DNA of 58,295 nt, taken from Leucobacter sp. wl10 (GTDB taxonomy: Bacteria; Actinomycetota; Actinomycetes; Actinomycetales; Microbacteriaceae). The stretch is from the NCBI RefSeq assembly GCF_003569785.1, contig NZ_KZ984009.1:1-58295 (forward strand), given 5' to 3'. A program made the position numbers and the translations under genes. The notes below the pieces were generated by a model that saw only the letters and a program-made list of their open reading frames with translations, did not search any database and was not told the origin of the DNA. This document shows, piece after piece, positions 18,308 to 26,855 of the stretch (position 1 is its first letter; each line of letters begins with the position of its first letter).

Positions 18308-19075
18308 CTACGCGCGGTGCACCTGCCGCTCGACCGCCCGCAGCTCCAGCGGGGCCGTGTGCGCGGGCGGCTCGCCGTGCATCTGCACGTGCAGCCGCTC
18401 CATGCGGGTGTCGAGCTCCGCCGCGATATCGGCCGCGAGCTTGAGCTCGCGCGTGAGCGAGTTCGGCACCTGGCGATCGTACTTGTAGTAGATCTTGTGC
18501 TCGAGGCTCGCCCAGAAGTCCATGGCGATGGTGCGGAACTGCACCTCGACCGGCACGTCGACGCGACCGCTCGACAGGTAGACGGGCACCGAGATGATCG
18601 TGTGCAGGCTCTTGTAGCCGTTCGGCTTGGGCGACTCGATGTAGTCCTCGACCTCCAGCACCGTGATGTCGTCCTGCTGCGTGAGCAGATCGAAGAGCTG
18701 GTACACGTCGCGGATGAATGCGCAGGTGACGCGCACGCCGGCGATGTCGTGGATCTCGCGGCGGATCTCGTCGAAGTCGTTGCTGAGACCGCGGCGCTCC
18801 AGCTTGGCCACGAGGCTGTCGACTGACTTCACCCGGCTCGAGACGTGCTCGATGGGGTTGTACTCGTGCATGTGCAGGAACTCCTCGCGCAGGATCGCGA
18901 GCTTCGTCTCCACCTCCTGCATCGCGAAGCGGTACTCGAGCAGGAAGCGCTGCATCTGGTCGCCGAGCGACCGCAGGGCGCTGGCGGAGATCGTGATCTC
19001 GTCGCCGCCGGCGTTTCCGCCGCCGATTCCCCTGGTCGAGCCCGTATCGAACGTGTCGAGTGCCGCAGTGCTCAT
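18308..19075 (-). CDS. Small alarmone synthetase (RelA/SpoT synthetase domain only)
   Basis: A 255-aa (p)ppGpp synthetase of the RelQ/RelP type. The synthetase core is visible: SSRVKSVDSL near residue 80, DIAGVRVTC near 110, NGYKSLHT near 152, VEVQFRT and FWASLEHK near 177-193. The HD hydrolase and TGS/ACT regulatory domains of long RSH enzymes are absent, so it can make but not degrade alarmone. ATG 19075 was chosen over the in-frame GTG nine bases upstream because GGGTGGGG precedes it at a usable distance. Confidence 0.92.
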   Translation of the reverse strand: MSTAALDTFDTGSTRGIGGGNAGGDEITISASALRSLGDQMQRFLLEYRFAMQEVETKLAILREEFLHMHEYNPIEHVSSRVKSVDSLVAKLERRGLSNDFDEIRREIHDIAGVRVTCAFIRDVYQLFDLLTQQDDITVLEVEDYIESPKPNGYKSLHTIISVPVYLSSGRVDVPVEVQFRTIAMDFWASLEHKIYYKYDRQVPNSLTRELKLAADIAAELDTRMERLHVQMHGEPPAHTAPLELRAVERQVHRA

Positions 19076-19129
19076 GCGCCCCACCCTAACGAGCTTGATG
19101 ATGAACGCGCTGAGACTTTCCGCAGCCGG

Positions 19130-19636
19130 TCATGGGCCGGGGCTCGTCCAGAGCAGCACGCCGTAGGTCTCACCGCCGGGAACCGGCACGAACCCCAGAT
19201 CCATGTAGAGCATCTTCGCGCGCACGTTGCGCCCGTCCACCGACAGGCTGACGTGCCCGATCCCGCGCGCTCTCGCGGATGCGAGCAGCTGGCGGATCAG
19301 CAGCCGTCCGATGCCGCGACCGCGCCACGGGTCGTCCACCCAGACGCAGAACTCCGGGGTCGCCGCATCGATCCAGCCGTACCCCGGGCTCTCAGCGGGG
19401 AGGTGCAGCGCCCACGCCACGCCGACCGGTTCCTCCCTGCGCTGGGCCACGACGCCGAAGTCTCCGCGCTCGGGATCGAATCTCGTGTACCGAGACAGGT
19501 CGGGACGCTCCAGCACCTGCTCGGCGGTGAACAGCGGCGTCTTCCAGTTGAAGTTGCCCAGTGCGGCTGCGAGCATCAGCTCGTCCTCCCCCGCCCGGAG
19601 CGGGCGATAGGTCACCGTCGATGCTGCTGCTCCCAT
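19130..19636 (-). CDS. GNAT-family N-acetyltransferase
   Basis: A 168-aa acetyltransferase. The acetyl-CoA pyrophosphate loop is VDDPWRGRGIGRLLIRQLL (R/QxxGxG/A motif), followed by the ARARGIGHVSLSV helix and strand and the N..A..LY.DLGF motif B. It stands alone between the alarmone synthetase and the phosphatase gene. The substrate is unknown. Confidence 0.9.
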   Translation of the reverse strand: MGAAASTVTYRPLRAGEDELMLAAALGNFNWKTPLFTAEQVLERPDLSRYTRFDPERGDFGVVAQRREEPVGVAWALHLPAESPGYGWIDAATPEFCVWVDDPWRGRGIGRLLIRQLLASARARGIGHVSLSVDGRNVRAKMLYMDLGFVPVPGGETYGVLLWTSPGP

Positions 19637-19671
19637 GCGCCCATCTTCTCTCCGGAATCGCTCCAGTCGGT

Positions 19672-20412
19672 TCAGCCGGAGACGACCAGTCGATCGTGCA
19701 GCCGCTCCAGCTGCGCCTCGCTGAGACCGTTCGCCAGCAGATAGTCGCGCACCGACCCGTACCGGCGCTCGATTCCGGAGAGGGCGCCCTCGATCGCGGC
19801 GATCGGGGTGCTGCCGACGAGGCCCTCGAGCATCGGGGTGATCTCGACTCCGGCTCTGCGCATGTCCTCGAGGCGCTGAACGAGCCAGACGTCGCGCAGG
19901 TGCTCGGCCGAGGCCGCGTAGTCGCCCACGACGTCGTCGCGGTCGACGCCCGCGGAGAGCAGCGTGAGCGCCGCGACCGCTCCGGTCCGGTCCTTGCCCG
20001 CGGTGCAGTGGAACACCGTGGCGACGGAGCCTGCGGGATCGTCATCGTCGGCGAGCAGCGCCACGGACGCAGAGAGGGTGTCGGAGTGCTGCAGGTAGAT
20101 GAGCTCGGTGAGCGCGACGATGTCGAGCTTCTCGACGACGTGGACGGCCGCGTCGGGAAAGATCGGGCTGGCGACGAGCGACGCGCCCTCGGGGAGCATG
20201 TCCGGAAGATGCGCGCGCTCGCGCTCGTCGCGCAGGTCGACCACCCGCGCGACGCCCAGATCGCTCAGCTGCGCCCGCCCGCGGTCGCCGATGCGGTGCA
20301 GCGCGTCGGAGCGGAACAGCGCGCCGGAACGAATCGTTCCGCCGTCGGCACGATAGCCGCCGAGATCCCGGAAGTTGTAGGTTCCCTCGATGGCGATCAG
20401 GCGGTCCGTCAT
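19672..20412 (-). CDS. Tyrosine-specific protein phosphatase (MptpB-like)
   Basis: A 246-aa phosphatase with the P-loop HCTAGKDRTG, catalytic Cys at about 136, and the N-terminal NFRDLGGY signature of the DSP/PtpB group. Family members dephosphorylate phosphotyrosine and phosphoinositides; in mycobacteria the relative is secreted. No signal peptide is visible here. The Lys and Asp inside the P-loop (GKDR) are typical of lipid-active members. Confidence 0.92.
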   Translation of the reverse strand: MTDRLIAIEGTYNFRDLGGYRADGGTIRSGALFRSDALHRIGDRGRAQLSDLGVARVVDLRDERERAHLPDMLPEGASLVASPIFPDAAVHVVEKLDIVALTELIYLQHSDTLSASVALLADDDDPAGSVATVFHCTAGKDRTGAVAALTLLSAGVDRDDVVGDYAASAEHLRDVWLVQRLEDMRRAGVEITPMLEGLVGSTPIAAIEGALSGIERRYGSVRDYLLANGLSEAQLERLHDRLVVSG

Positions 20413-20445
20413 GCCTTCAACCTAACAGAGGCGCCGGGCTCGTCG

Positions 20446-20489
20446 GAGGGCCGGCCGGGCCGGTCTCCCGGGGGCTCTTCCCGGCCCTC
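20446..20489 (-). terminator. Stem-loop downstream of the DUF4287 gene
   Basis: Nine-base inverted repeat GAGGGCCGG / CCGGCCCTC enclosing a 26-base GC-rich loop, lying between the phosphatase gene and the DUF4287 gene. A possible factor-dependent or U-tract-free terminator of the DUF4287 transcript. Confidence 0.4.
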
Positions 20490-20544
20490 GTGCAGGTACA
20501 GGTGCCGCGGCTCGGAGGGTGCTGCTCACGCCGCGGGGGCCGCG

Positions 20545-20754
20545 CTACTCGCCGTCGTGCTCCGCGCGGAACACGTGCACGAGCGCGTTCGCGTGCCCGT
20601 GGCCCATGCCCTGCTCCTTGAGGAAGGCGACCTGTTCCATGTGCTTCTTCCCCGCGACCGGTCGCAGCTCGGCCATCCACGCCTCGATGGTCTTCCCGTA
20701 CTTCGCCTCGATCGACGGGAAGTACGACTTGGGTCCCTTCACCGGCTCAGCCAT
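20545..20754 (-). CDS. DUF4287 domain protein
   Basis: A 69-aa cytosolic protein with the DUF4287 layout: KSYFPSIEAKYGKTIEAW, then LRPVAGKKHMEQVAFLKEQGMGHGHANALV. It is probably a small helical protein of unknown function; the domain often appears with DUF5655. A good ribosome site (GGAGGTC) precedes its ATG. It stands alone between the phosphatase and hydrolase genes. Confidence 0.85.
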   Translation of the reverse strand: MAEPVKGPKSYFPSIEAKYGKTIEAWMAELRPVAGKKHMEQVAFLKEQGMGHGHANALVHVFRAEHDGE

Positions 20755-20862
20755 GGTGACCTCCTTGTTCCACGGGTACAGGCTATCGAACGGGCGGCCC
20801 TTCCGGAACGGTTCCGCGCGCCGCGCTCTCGAGCGGCGCGCGGCCGCCCGACGAGTCCCAGC

Positions 20863-21735
20863 TCATCCGGCTCGAGGGCGGTCGTCCCCTGAAGAGCCGG
20901 GGGCGGCGGCGCCCGCAGGAGCATCCGAGATCAGAAACCTCCGCAGCGCCTCCACGACGATGTCCGGGGCATCCGCGTGCACCCAGTGGCCGGCCCCGCG
21001 CACCGTCACCCGCCTCGTGCGCGGGAAGAGCGCGCGCATCGACGGCTCGTCCCCGTCCGCGACGTAGTCCGATCGCTCGCCGCCGATCCAGAGCACCGGG
21101 CCCGTGAACCGCAGATCCCCCGTGTCGGGGAATCCCATCACCGCGTCGAGCTCGGCGCGGAGCAGTGCGAGGTTCGGCTCCCAGCGGAACCCGTCTCCGT
21201 CGCGCCTCAGGTTCTGCAGCAGAAACCCGCGCACGGCGTCCTCCGGGATCCGCTCCCGCAGAACGACGTCCGCGTCGGCGCGGCGTTCGAGCCGTTCGAG
21301 GCGCACCTCGGCGAGCGCGTCGAGCAGCTGTCGGAAGTTGCCTCGGGAGGCCGCTCCCCCGACCGGGGCGATGTCGATGACGACCAGGCGCCGCACCAGG
21401 CCGGGATGGCGCAGCGCCAGAACCATCGCGACCTTGCCGCCCATCGAGTGACCGACCACGTCCACGGGCCCGTCTGCGGCGAATCCCTCCCGCAGGTGCT
21501 GAGCCACGAGATCGGCGATCTCGAGGTAGTCGAACTGATCCGTCCACCCGGACCGTCCGTGGTTCGGGAGGTCGACGAGCAGGCTCATTGCCTCGGGGGC
21601 GAGGGCCGCGGCGATGCTCGTGAAGTTCTTGCCACGACCGAAGAGGCCGTGCAAGAAGACCACGCGCGGTTGGGCGCCGCGCCGCGCCTCCCCGAGGATC
21701 GCGGAGTGGATCGGAGATGAGAGTCGAGGGGTCAC
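20863..21735 (-). CDS. Alpha/beta hydrolase
   Basis: A 290-aa hydrolase. It has the oxyanion motif HGLFGRGKNF near residue 29, nucleophile elbow GHSMGGK, a catalytic Asp in the GGERSDYV region, and a final GHWVHADAPDIV histidine. The pattern resembles YbfF-type esterases that act on acyl-CoA or short esters. No signal peptide is seen. The C-terminal tail is alanine/proline-rich and may be disordered. Exact substrate unknown. Confidence 0.9.
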   Translation of the reverse strand: MTPRLSSPIHSAILGEARRGAQPRVVFLHGLFGRGKNFTSIAAALAPEAMSLLVDLPNHGRSGWTDQFDYLEIADLVAQHLREGFAADGPVDVVGHSMGGKVAMVLALRHPGLVRRLVVIDIAPVGGAASRGNFRQLLDALAEVRLERLERRADADVVLRERIPEDAVRGFLLQNLRRDGDGFRWEPNLALLRAELDAVMGFPDTGDLRFTGPVLWIGGERSDYVADGDEPSMRALFPRTRRVTVRGAGHWVHADAPDIVVEALRRFLISDAPAGAAAPGSSGDDRPRAG

Positions 21736-21861
21736 ATCCCCAACCTACCGGCGAGCACCCGTCATCCGTCGAGGCCCTCCTCCGAGAACCGGCGCGACCC
21801 GGCCCGTCGTTCACCCCGCGTTCGTCGGTGCGCCGCATTGCGCTGCGATAATGACGGCGAG

Positions 21862-22278
21862 ATGGAAATCATCGGACAAGCGATCCCCCCGGCAGGCGCG
21901 ATCGCCATGGGCGCGTTCTTCACGATCCTGATCATCGCGGTGGCGCTGGCCGTGATCGGCTTCCTCCTGCGGCAACGACCGTTCAGAGAGGAGAGGGCCA
22001 GAGCTCTCAGCCTCGCAACCGCCGGCACCCGCACCCCGGCGCTGGTGCGCGCGTGGAGCCGGGAGTCCGCCACCGAGAAGGCCTCGAACCTGCGGCTCAC
22101 GGTGAGCTTCGCGGCCCACGGCGTCGAACGCGAGGTCGAGGTACCGGTCCGCGTCGATAAGGATCTCATCATCGGTTTCGCGCCCGGTACGACGATCCAC
22201 CTGCTGATCGATCCCGCCGACCCGGCGCGGGTGTGCGTGGACCGCTCGCTCAGCCCCGTGGAGGTGCCGCGCAGCTGA
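21862..22278 (+). CDS. Hypothetical membrane protein (DUF3592-like)
   Basis: A 138-aa protein with one strong transmembrane helix (AMGAFFTILIIAVALAVIGFLL) and a soluble C-terminal beta-rich domain (LRLTVSFAAHGVEREVEVPVRVD, then TTIHLLIDPADP) resembling DUF3592-type domains. The ATG at 21862 has only a weak ribosome site; an upstream in-frame TTG is less likely. Divergent from the alpha/beta hydrolase gene. Confidence 0.7.
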   Translation: MEIIGQAIPPAGAIAMGAFFTILIIAVALAVIGFLLRQRPFREERARALSLATAGTRTPALVRAWSRESATEKASNLRLTVSFAAHGVEREVEVPVRVDKDLIIGFAPGTTIHLLIDPADPARVCVDRSLSPVEVPRS

Positions 22279-22305
22279 GGAGCCGCACGGCGCGACGGGC
22301 GCGAG

Positions 22306-22944
22306 CTACGCGCCGAGATGCGGCCGGGCGTTGCGAACGGCTCGGATGATCGCCTGAGGCCGCCTTCCCGGCCGAGGAGGCGCACCGGATTCGGATCGGC
22401 TCAGCACGTCGACGACCGAGAACCCCGCATCCTCGATCCGAGAGGCCAGCAGACCCGCCGGCCAGTAATAGGCGTCGATGACGGCGTGGTCGAAGGGCTC
22501 GAGGTCGGTTCCGGTGAAGAAGCCCACGAGAAGCGAGCCGCCCGGTCGGATGCTCCTCGCGAACTCCGCGAGCGGGACGCCGATGTCCGCCGGGTCGGTG
22601 TGGATGAGGGAGTACCAGGCGAGGATCCCGCCCAGACTCCCATCGGCGACCCGCAGGTCCTCCGCCCGCCCGTCCCTGAACCGGCACTCCGGATAGCGGC
22701 GCCGCGCAGCGGCGAGGAACTCGGCCACCGGTTCCACGCCCTCTACCTCGACGCCCGCCGAACGGAGGAGGTCCGTCCACTGCCCCGGCCCGGACCCGAC
22801 GTCGAGGACGAGCCCCTCGACGCCCCTCGCCCACTGCAGCACGCGCTCCAGGTCCGACGGCGCCGCGTCGTCGATGCTCCCCACCGCCTCGATGTACTCG
22901 GCGGCCCTGGAGGCGTAGGCGGCGCGAACGGACTCGAGGCTCAT
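22306..22944 (-). CDS. SAM-dependent methyltransferase (class I)
   Basis: A 212-aa Rossmann methyltransferase. Motif I is LVLDVGSGPGQWTDLL near residue 45, the acidic end of strand 2 is VEGVEP, and the post-motif is FRDGRAEDLRVADGSLGGI. It matches the type 11 small-molecule methyltransferases. It is convergent with the small membrane protein gene. The substrate is unknown. Confidence 0.88.
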   Translation of the reverse strand: MSLESVRAAYASRAAEYIEAVGSIDDAAPSDLERVLQWARGVEGLVLDVGSGPGQWTDLLRSAGVEVEGVEPVAEFLAAARRRYPECRFRDGRAEDLRVADGSLGGILAWYSLIHTDPADIGVPLAEFARSIRPGGSLLVGFFTGTDLEPFDHAVIDAYYWPAGLLASRIEDAGFSVVDVLSRSESGAPPRPGRRPQAIIRAVRNARPHLGA

Positions 22945-23038
22945 CGGGCAACGCTAGCACGGCGGCAACGACATCTACGTCCAACACATCCCCCAGTGGG
23001 ACGGTGAGAAGGGCGCGGCGGCCCGATCCCCGCCGTGC

Positions 23039-23785
23039 TCAGCCGAGCCGATCGACGCTCGCGGCGACCACCGGGAGAAGGATCTTCTCCTCGGCCATCT
23101 CCAGGAACGCGTCGACGTCGCCGCGGGAGTAGGAGATCTGCTCGCCGTCGACCACGTAGGCGCTCTCGCTCCGGCCGAAGTACTGGCCGTAGGGGCGCGC
23201 GTCGAGCACGATCCCGAACGAGATGCTCTGCATCTGGCAGTCGTACCTGCGCTCGGTGACCACGCACGAGGCGCCACCGACTCGCACGTCTGTGCCGCTC
23301 TTGTCGGAGGTGTTGCGCTCGACGAACTCCGCGCTGCCGGCGGCCTCGACGGTCGTCGTGAACGAGACCGCGACGTTGCCGTCCTCGAGCCGCAGACCGT
23401 CCACCGGAAACCCCACCGCGGTCTCGCAGTCCGCCTCCGGAACCGTGGCCATGCCCCCGCCGGGACCGCCCAGACTCAGAATCCTCAGCTTGCGCTCCCT
23501 GCCGCTCTGCGCCACCCCGTCGAGCTGCGGGAGGATCGCCGAGAGCGTCGCCTCATCCGTGAGCGCGCACGCGGACGGCCACCGGTCGAAGACGAACGCC
23601 CCGGACTCGTCGAGCGGGATGTCCAGGCTGACGGGATCTCCCACCGCCTCGGGCTGCGACACGATCTCGATCGGCTCGACCGCGGCGTCGGCCGACGGCC
23701 CGGACGATCCCGGTGCCGCGGCGCAGCCCGTTACGAGCAGCACGGCGCAGACGCACCCCGCGGCTGCGAGCATCCTCTTCCCCAT
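23039..23785 (-). CDS. Putative secreted lipoprotein of unknown function
   Basis: A 248-aa protein with a lipoprotein signal (GKRMLAAAGC, a hydrophobic core and lipobox VTGCAAAPG), so the mature part is anchored outside the membrane. The mature domain has four cysteines that could form two disulfides (WPSACALTD, PEADCETAV, GASCVVTE, YDCQMQ), reminiscent of DUF3558-type lipoproteins. Start choice among three nearby ATGs is uncertain. The open frame continues upstream only through an unrelated sulfatase remnant. Confidence 0.75.
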   Translation of the reverse strand: MGKRMLAAAGCVCAVLLVTGCAAAPGSSGPSADAAVEPIEIVSQPEAVGDPVSLDIPLDESGAFVFDRWPSACALTDEATLSAILPQLDGVAQSGRERKLRILSLGGPGGGMATVPEADCETAVGFPVDGLRLEDGNVAVSFTTTVEAAGSAEFVERNTSDKSGTDVRVGGASCVVTERRYDCQMQSISFGIVLDARPYGQYFGRSESAYVVDGEQISYSRGDVDAFLEMAEEKILLPVVAASVDRLG

Positions 23786-23797
23786 ACCTTCGAGCAT

Positions 23798-24035
23798 ATG
23801 CCGCGGCACGGGACAAGGCAGAACGGTGGGGTCGAACCGCGACCTGGCGCCCGGCACATATCGAAGCCCGGCGATCCCCGCGCGTTCGAGGTCGCTGAAC
23901 CCGAGGTCATCCACGAGCATGACGACCACGTTCGGGGGCGCCCTCCCGGGCGGTGCTCCGCGGCGGCCACCACGGCTCGGAGTCCGAGACGAAATCGCTC
24001 GCGACGCCGCCGAAACCCGCGTACGCCTCACTCGT
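23798..24035 (-). pseudogene. Sulfatase N-terminal remnant
   Basis: Reading the minus strand from 24035 gives SEAYAGFGGVASDFVSDSEP and WWPPRSTAREGAP, followed after a one-base frameshift by PNVVVMLVDDLGFSDL. This is the start of a formylglycine-dependent sulfatase including its metal-binding DD pair. Homology fades within about 25 codons and the catalytic Cys region is absent. The expected start overlaps the amidohydrolase stop but reads ACG where ATG is expected, behind a GGAAGG ribosome site. It is a decayed gene start, formerly coupled to the gene upstream. Confidence 0.7.
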
Positions 24036-25857
24036 CGCCTTCCGCCCCCGCAGTGCCTCGGGTCCGTTTCCGGCCTCCGGCCGATCGATGAGGGTCGGAG
24101 ACGTCCGGGAGGTCCGGGAACTCTCCCCTGATGAGCGCCCCCTCGAAGAGCACGGCGTCGGGGGCGGTGTCTCGGATCCGATCAGGGTCGACGGTCATCG
24201 GATCCTGATTCAGGATCGCGAGGTTGGCGTGCTTGCCCTCTTCGATGCTGCCCAGCCGATCCCCGAGGCGGAGCTGGAGCGCACCGTTGCGGGTATACCC
24301 GTCGAGCAGATCCTCCCTGGAGATCCTCGCATCCGGCGCCTCCCGCATCGACGTCCCCGGGACCGTTCCGCGGCTCGGTCCGAGCGTCTCCTCCGGATCG
24401 AGGCGGGTGTGCGCGATCTGCATCCCGAAGTAGGGATCGGCGCGGTGCGCCTCGTAGTCCGACACCACGTCGCTGCCGTAGCTCACGACGCCTCCGCTGC
24501 GGATGATCGCGTTGAACTGGTACATGCGCACGAACCGGTCCCACCCGAGCCACGCGGCGGCGCCCAGGCCGAAGTATCCCCCGGACCAGTGGCAGGTCCA
24601 GTTGATGAAGACGCCGAGGCCCGCAACCCGCTTCATGTCCTCCGGGTCGACCAGCTCGGCGTGGGCGAGGGTGACCTGCAGCGCCCAGGCCGCTCCGGCC
24701 GTCGCGCGGGCCTGCTCGACCGCGTCGAGCGCGACGCGGAAGCCGTTGTCCCCGACGACGTGGAGATGCAGGTCGATCCGTTCCCCGTTGAGGATGCGCA
24801 TCGCCTCCACGAGATCGTCGCGTCCCATCCTCAAGACGCCGTGGTCGTGCTCGTGTCCCTCGAGCGCGAACGGTTCGAGCACCGAACTGGTTCCGATCTC
24901 GTTGGTTCCGTCGAGGAAGAGCTTCAACGCGTTGACCCGGATGAGGGGGCTGCCGAAACGTGCCTCCAGCCGCCTCACCTCAGAGATCGCATCGGACAGG
25001 TCGTCGAGGGAGCTGAACTGCACCGCACCGTGGTAATGCATGTTGAGCCTCCCCCGTCGTTCGAGCTCGGCCGCGCTGCCGAGGAGGTGCTCATCGGTGA
25101 TCGCGTCGAAGAGCGCCGAAACCCCCTGGCTCGAGAGCGCATCGATGAACGTCGAGAGCAGCTCGGGCGTGGCGCGCGTCGGAGGAGCCCACCCGATCTT
25201 CTGCCACATCCGGTCTGCGAACAGGGTCCAAGCCCCCTCGAGCACGTGCCCGGTCGGGGTGACGCCGTCTGCGCCTCGCTCGAACTGCATGGCGTGGTCG
25301 TTCGGATTCGGCGCGATCGGTGTGGACGCGTCGACCTCGAGCAGCTCGAGCATGCGCGTGTTGATCGTCGCGGCGTGATCGGAGCTGTCCTGCATCAGCA
25401 CCGGACGATCGGAGACGTACTCGTCGATGATCGCGGCCGAGGGGCCGCCGGGCCCCCAGACCCCATCGGAATCGTAGTACTCCGCGTAGATGAAGGGGAC
25501 CTCGGCCGGAGGGTGCTCCTCCGCGTACGCTTGGAGATGGCGGAGCTGGCCGCGGACGTCGCCGCCCGCCGGGAGCGCGAGGTGCCAACGGGTCAGCACG
25601 AGCGAGGGATGGGTGTGCGCGTCGACGATCCCGGGCACGATCGCGCGGCCGCGGACATCCACGACCCGGGTGCGCGCACCGACGAGGGAGGCGACCGCCC
25701 GGTCCCGGCTCTCGCCGACGAAGACGATCGTCTTGCCCCGGATCGCCACCGCCGAAGCGTTCGGCCGCCGCGCATCAGACGTGTAGATGCGCGCGTTGGT
25801 CAGCAGCAGGTCTGCGGGCTCCTCCGGCGCCGCGAGGGCGTCTTCAGGGCGTGTCAT
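24028..25857 (-). CDS. Amidohydrolase, YtcJ/N-substituted formamide deformylase-like
   Basis: Metal-dependent hydrolase of the amidohydrolase superfamily (Amidohydro_3), 609 aa. The first metal HxH is in VDAHTHPS at residues 81-83. Other sites are LHLHVVGDNG, VTLAHAELVD, and the final catalytic Asp in VSYGSDVVSD. Family members hydrolyse N-formyl or other amide bonds; sequence alone does not fix the substrate. ATG 25857 follows GGAGAGAG. The open frame further upstream encodes the start of a different protein (an oxidoreductase remnant). It is the paralogue of the gene at 27631-29301. Confidence 0.9.
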   Translation of the reverse strand: MTRPEDALAAPEEPADLLLTNARIYTSDARRPNASAVAIRGKTIVFVGESRDRAVASLVGARTRVVDVRGRAIVPGIVDAHTHPSLVLTRWHLALPAGGDVRGQLRHLQAYAEEHPPAEVPFIYAEYYDSDGVWGPGGPSAAIIDEYVSDRPVLMQDSSDHAATINTRMLELLEVDASTPIAPNPNDHAMQFERGADGVTPTGHVLEGAWTLFADRMWQKIGWAPPTRATPELLSTFIDALSSQGVSALFDAITDEHLLGSAAELERRGRLNMHYHGAVQFSSLDDLSDAISEVRRLEARFGSPLIRVNALKLFLDGTNEIGTSSVLEPFALEGHEHDHGVLRMGRDDLVEAMRILNGERIDLHLHVVGDNGFRVALDAVEQARATAGAAWALQVTLAHAELVDPEDMKRVAGLGVFINWTCHWSGGYFGLGAAAWLGWDRFVRMYQFNAIIRSGGVVSYGSDVVSDYEAHRADPYFGMQIAHTRLDPEETLGPSRGTVPGTSMREAPDARISREDLLDGYTRNGALQLRLGDRLGSIEEGKHANLAILNQDPMTVDPDRIRDTAPDAVLFEGALIRGEFPDLPDVSDPHRSAGGRKRTRGTAGAEGDE

Positions 25858-25919
25858 TTCTCTCTCCGTTCTCACGAGTGCTTCCTGGTCGTGCCCGATG
25901 CTGCCGGGAACGGCTCGGG

Positions 25920-26001
25920 CTGCGGCCGGTAGCTCGACGATCTCGAGCACTTCTGGCGGTCCGTATGACGCGTACTGGACCGCGCGAGCCTTACGTGGCA
26001 A
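25920..26001 (-). pseudogene. N-terminal remnant of a medium-chain reductase (quinone oxidoreductase type)
   Basis: From TTG 26001 the minus strand reads RKARAVQYASYGPPEVLEI then VELPAAA, the classic N-terminus of zinc-independent or zinc-type medium-chain dehydrogenases/reductases. Only about 27 codons of similarity remain before the sequence turns unrelated and continues in frame into the amidohydrolase. The rest of the enzyme is missing. Confidence 0.6.
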
Positions 26002-26050
26002 GCTGACGCCTCCGAGGGATGGGGCCGACGGGCGCGATGTACTCGCCGCG

Positions 26051-26740
26051 TCAGGCGCCGGAGTAGGCGATCGCCTGGGCGGCGCGCATCAGGGGCTCGC
26101 CGACCGAGTCGACGTCGAACTCCCGGAATGAAACGAGCGCCAGCACCAGAGGCTTTCCGCTGACCGCGGAGCCGGGAACCACCGCCGCCGCGCTGTAGCG
26201 GCCGGGCATGATCTTCCCGAGGCCGAGCGCGAATCCCCGGCTCCGCGCCTCGCGAACCTCCGGGGCCTCGTTCTCGGTCTCCGGCCGCGTCGCCGCGAGC
26301 GCGGTCCGGATGGTGAGGGGGCCTTCGGGATGACGGAACCCCGGCGGCGTGTACACGTGGAGGGCCGAGGACGTAGGGGTCTTCGCGAGGACAGTGGTCA
26401 TCTCGTCGCCGTCTGCGTCGATCAGCATCGCCGTCATGCCGGTCTCGTCCGCCAGCGCGGAGAGAATGGACTCCAGGCCCGCCGGGAATCGGCTCGAATA
26501 GGCGTGGGCGAGCTCGAGTACGCCCGCGCCGAGGTGGTAGCGCTTGTTCGCGTCTCGATGAACGAGACGATGACGCACGAGTGCCTGGAGGATGCGCCCG
26601 ATCGGAGCCCGTTGCGTGTTGAGCGCCCTCGCGAGCTGGTTGATCCCCAGCCCCTCGGTGTGCTGCGCGAGGAGATGGAGCAGCTCGCCCGCTCGGTCCA
26701 CGGTGGTCGAGATCGGGGCGGCGCCTGGTTCTGCGGTCAT
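26051..26740 (-). CDS. IclR-family transcriptional regulator
   Basis: Regulator of 229 aa with an N-terminal winged helix (RAGELLHLLAQHTEGLGINQ, then LARALNTQRAPIGRILQALVR) and a C-terminal IclR effector domain (LADETGMTAMLIDADGDEM through ARSRGFALGLGKIMPGRYS). IclR proteins govern aromatic and acid catabolism and bind short palindromes. It lies between the transport/catabolic operon and the second amidohydrolase on the same strand, making it the best candidate controller of the island. The domain is somewhat shorter than the usual 250-260 aa. Confidence 0.9.
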   Translation of the reverse strand: MTAEPGAAPISTTVDRAGELLHLLAQHTEGLGINQLARALNTQRAPIGRILQALVRHRLVHRDANKRYHLGAGVLELAHAYSSRFPAGLESILSALADETGMTAMLIDADGDEMTTVLAKTPTSSALHVYTPPGFRHPEGPLTIRTALAATRPETENEAPEVREARSRGFALGLGKIMPGRYSAAAVVPGSAVSGKPLVLALVSFREFDVDSVGEPLMRAAQAIAYSGA

Positions 26741-26855
26741 TCGGATCGTCCTTGCTCGAGGGTGTCGACGGCTACCAGCCTAGGGTCGGGGAAGCGCTCT
26801 TCCGTCGTCTTCGGCGGAAGAGACCGGCGCGGCGGGCGGGCGGCGTCATCGGGGC

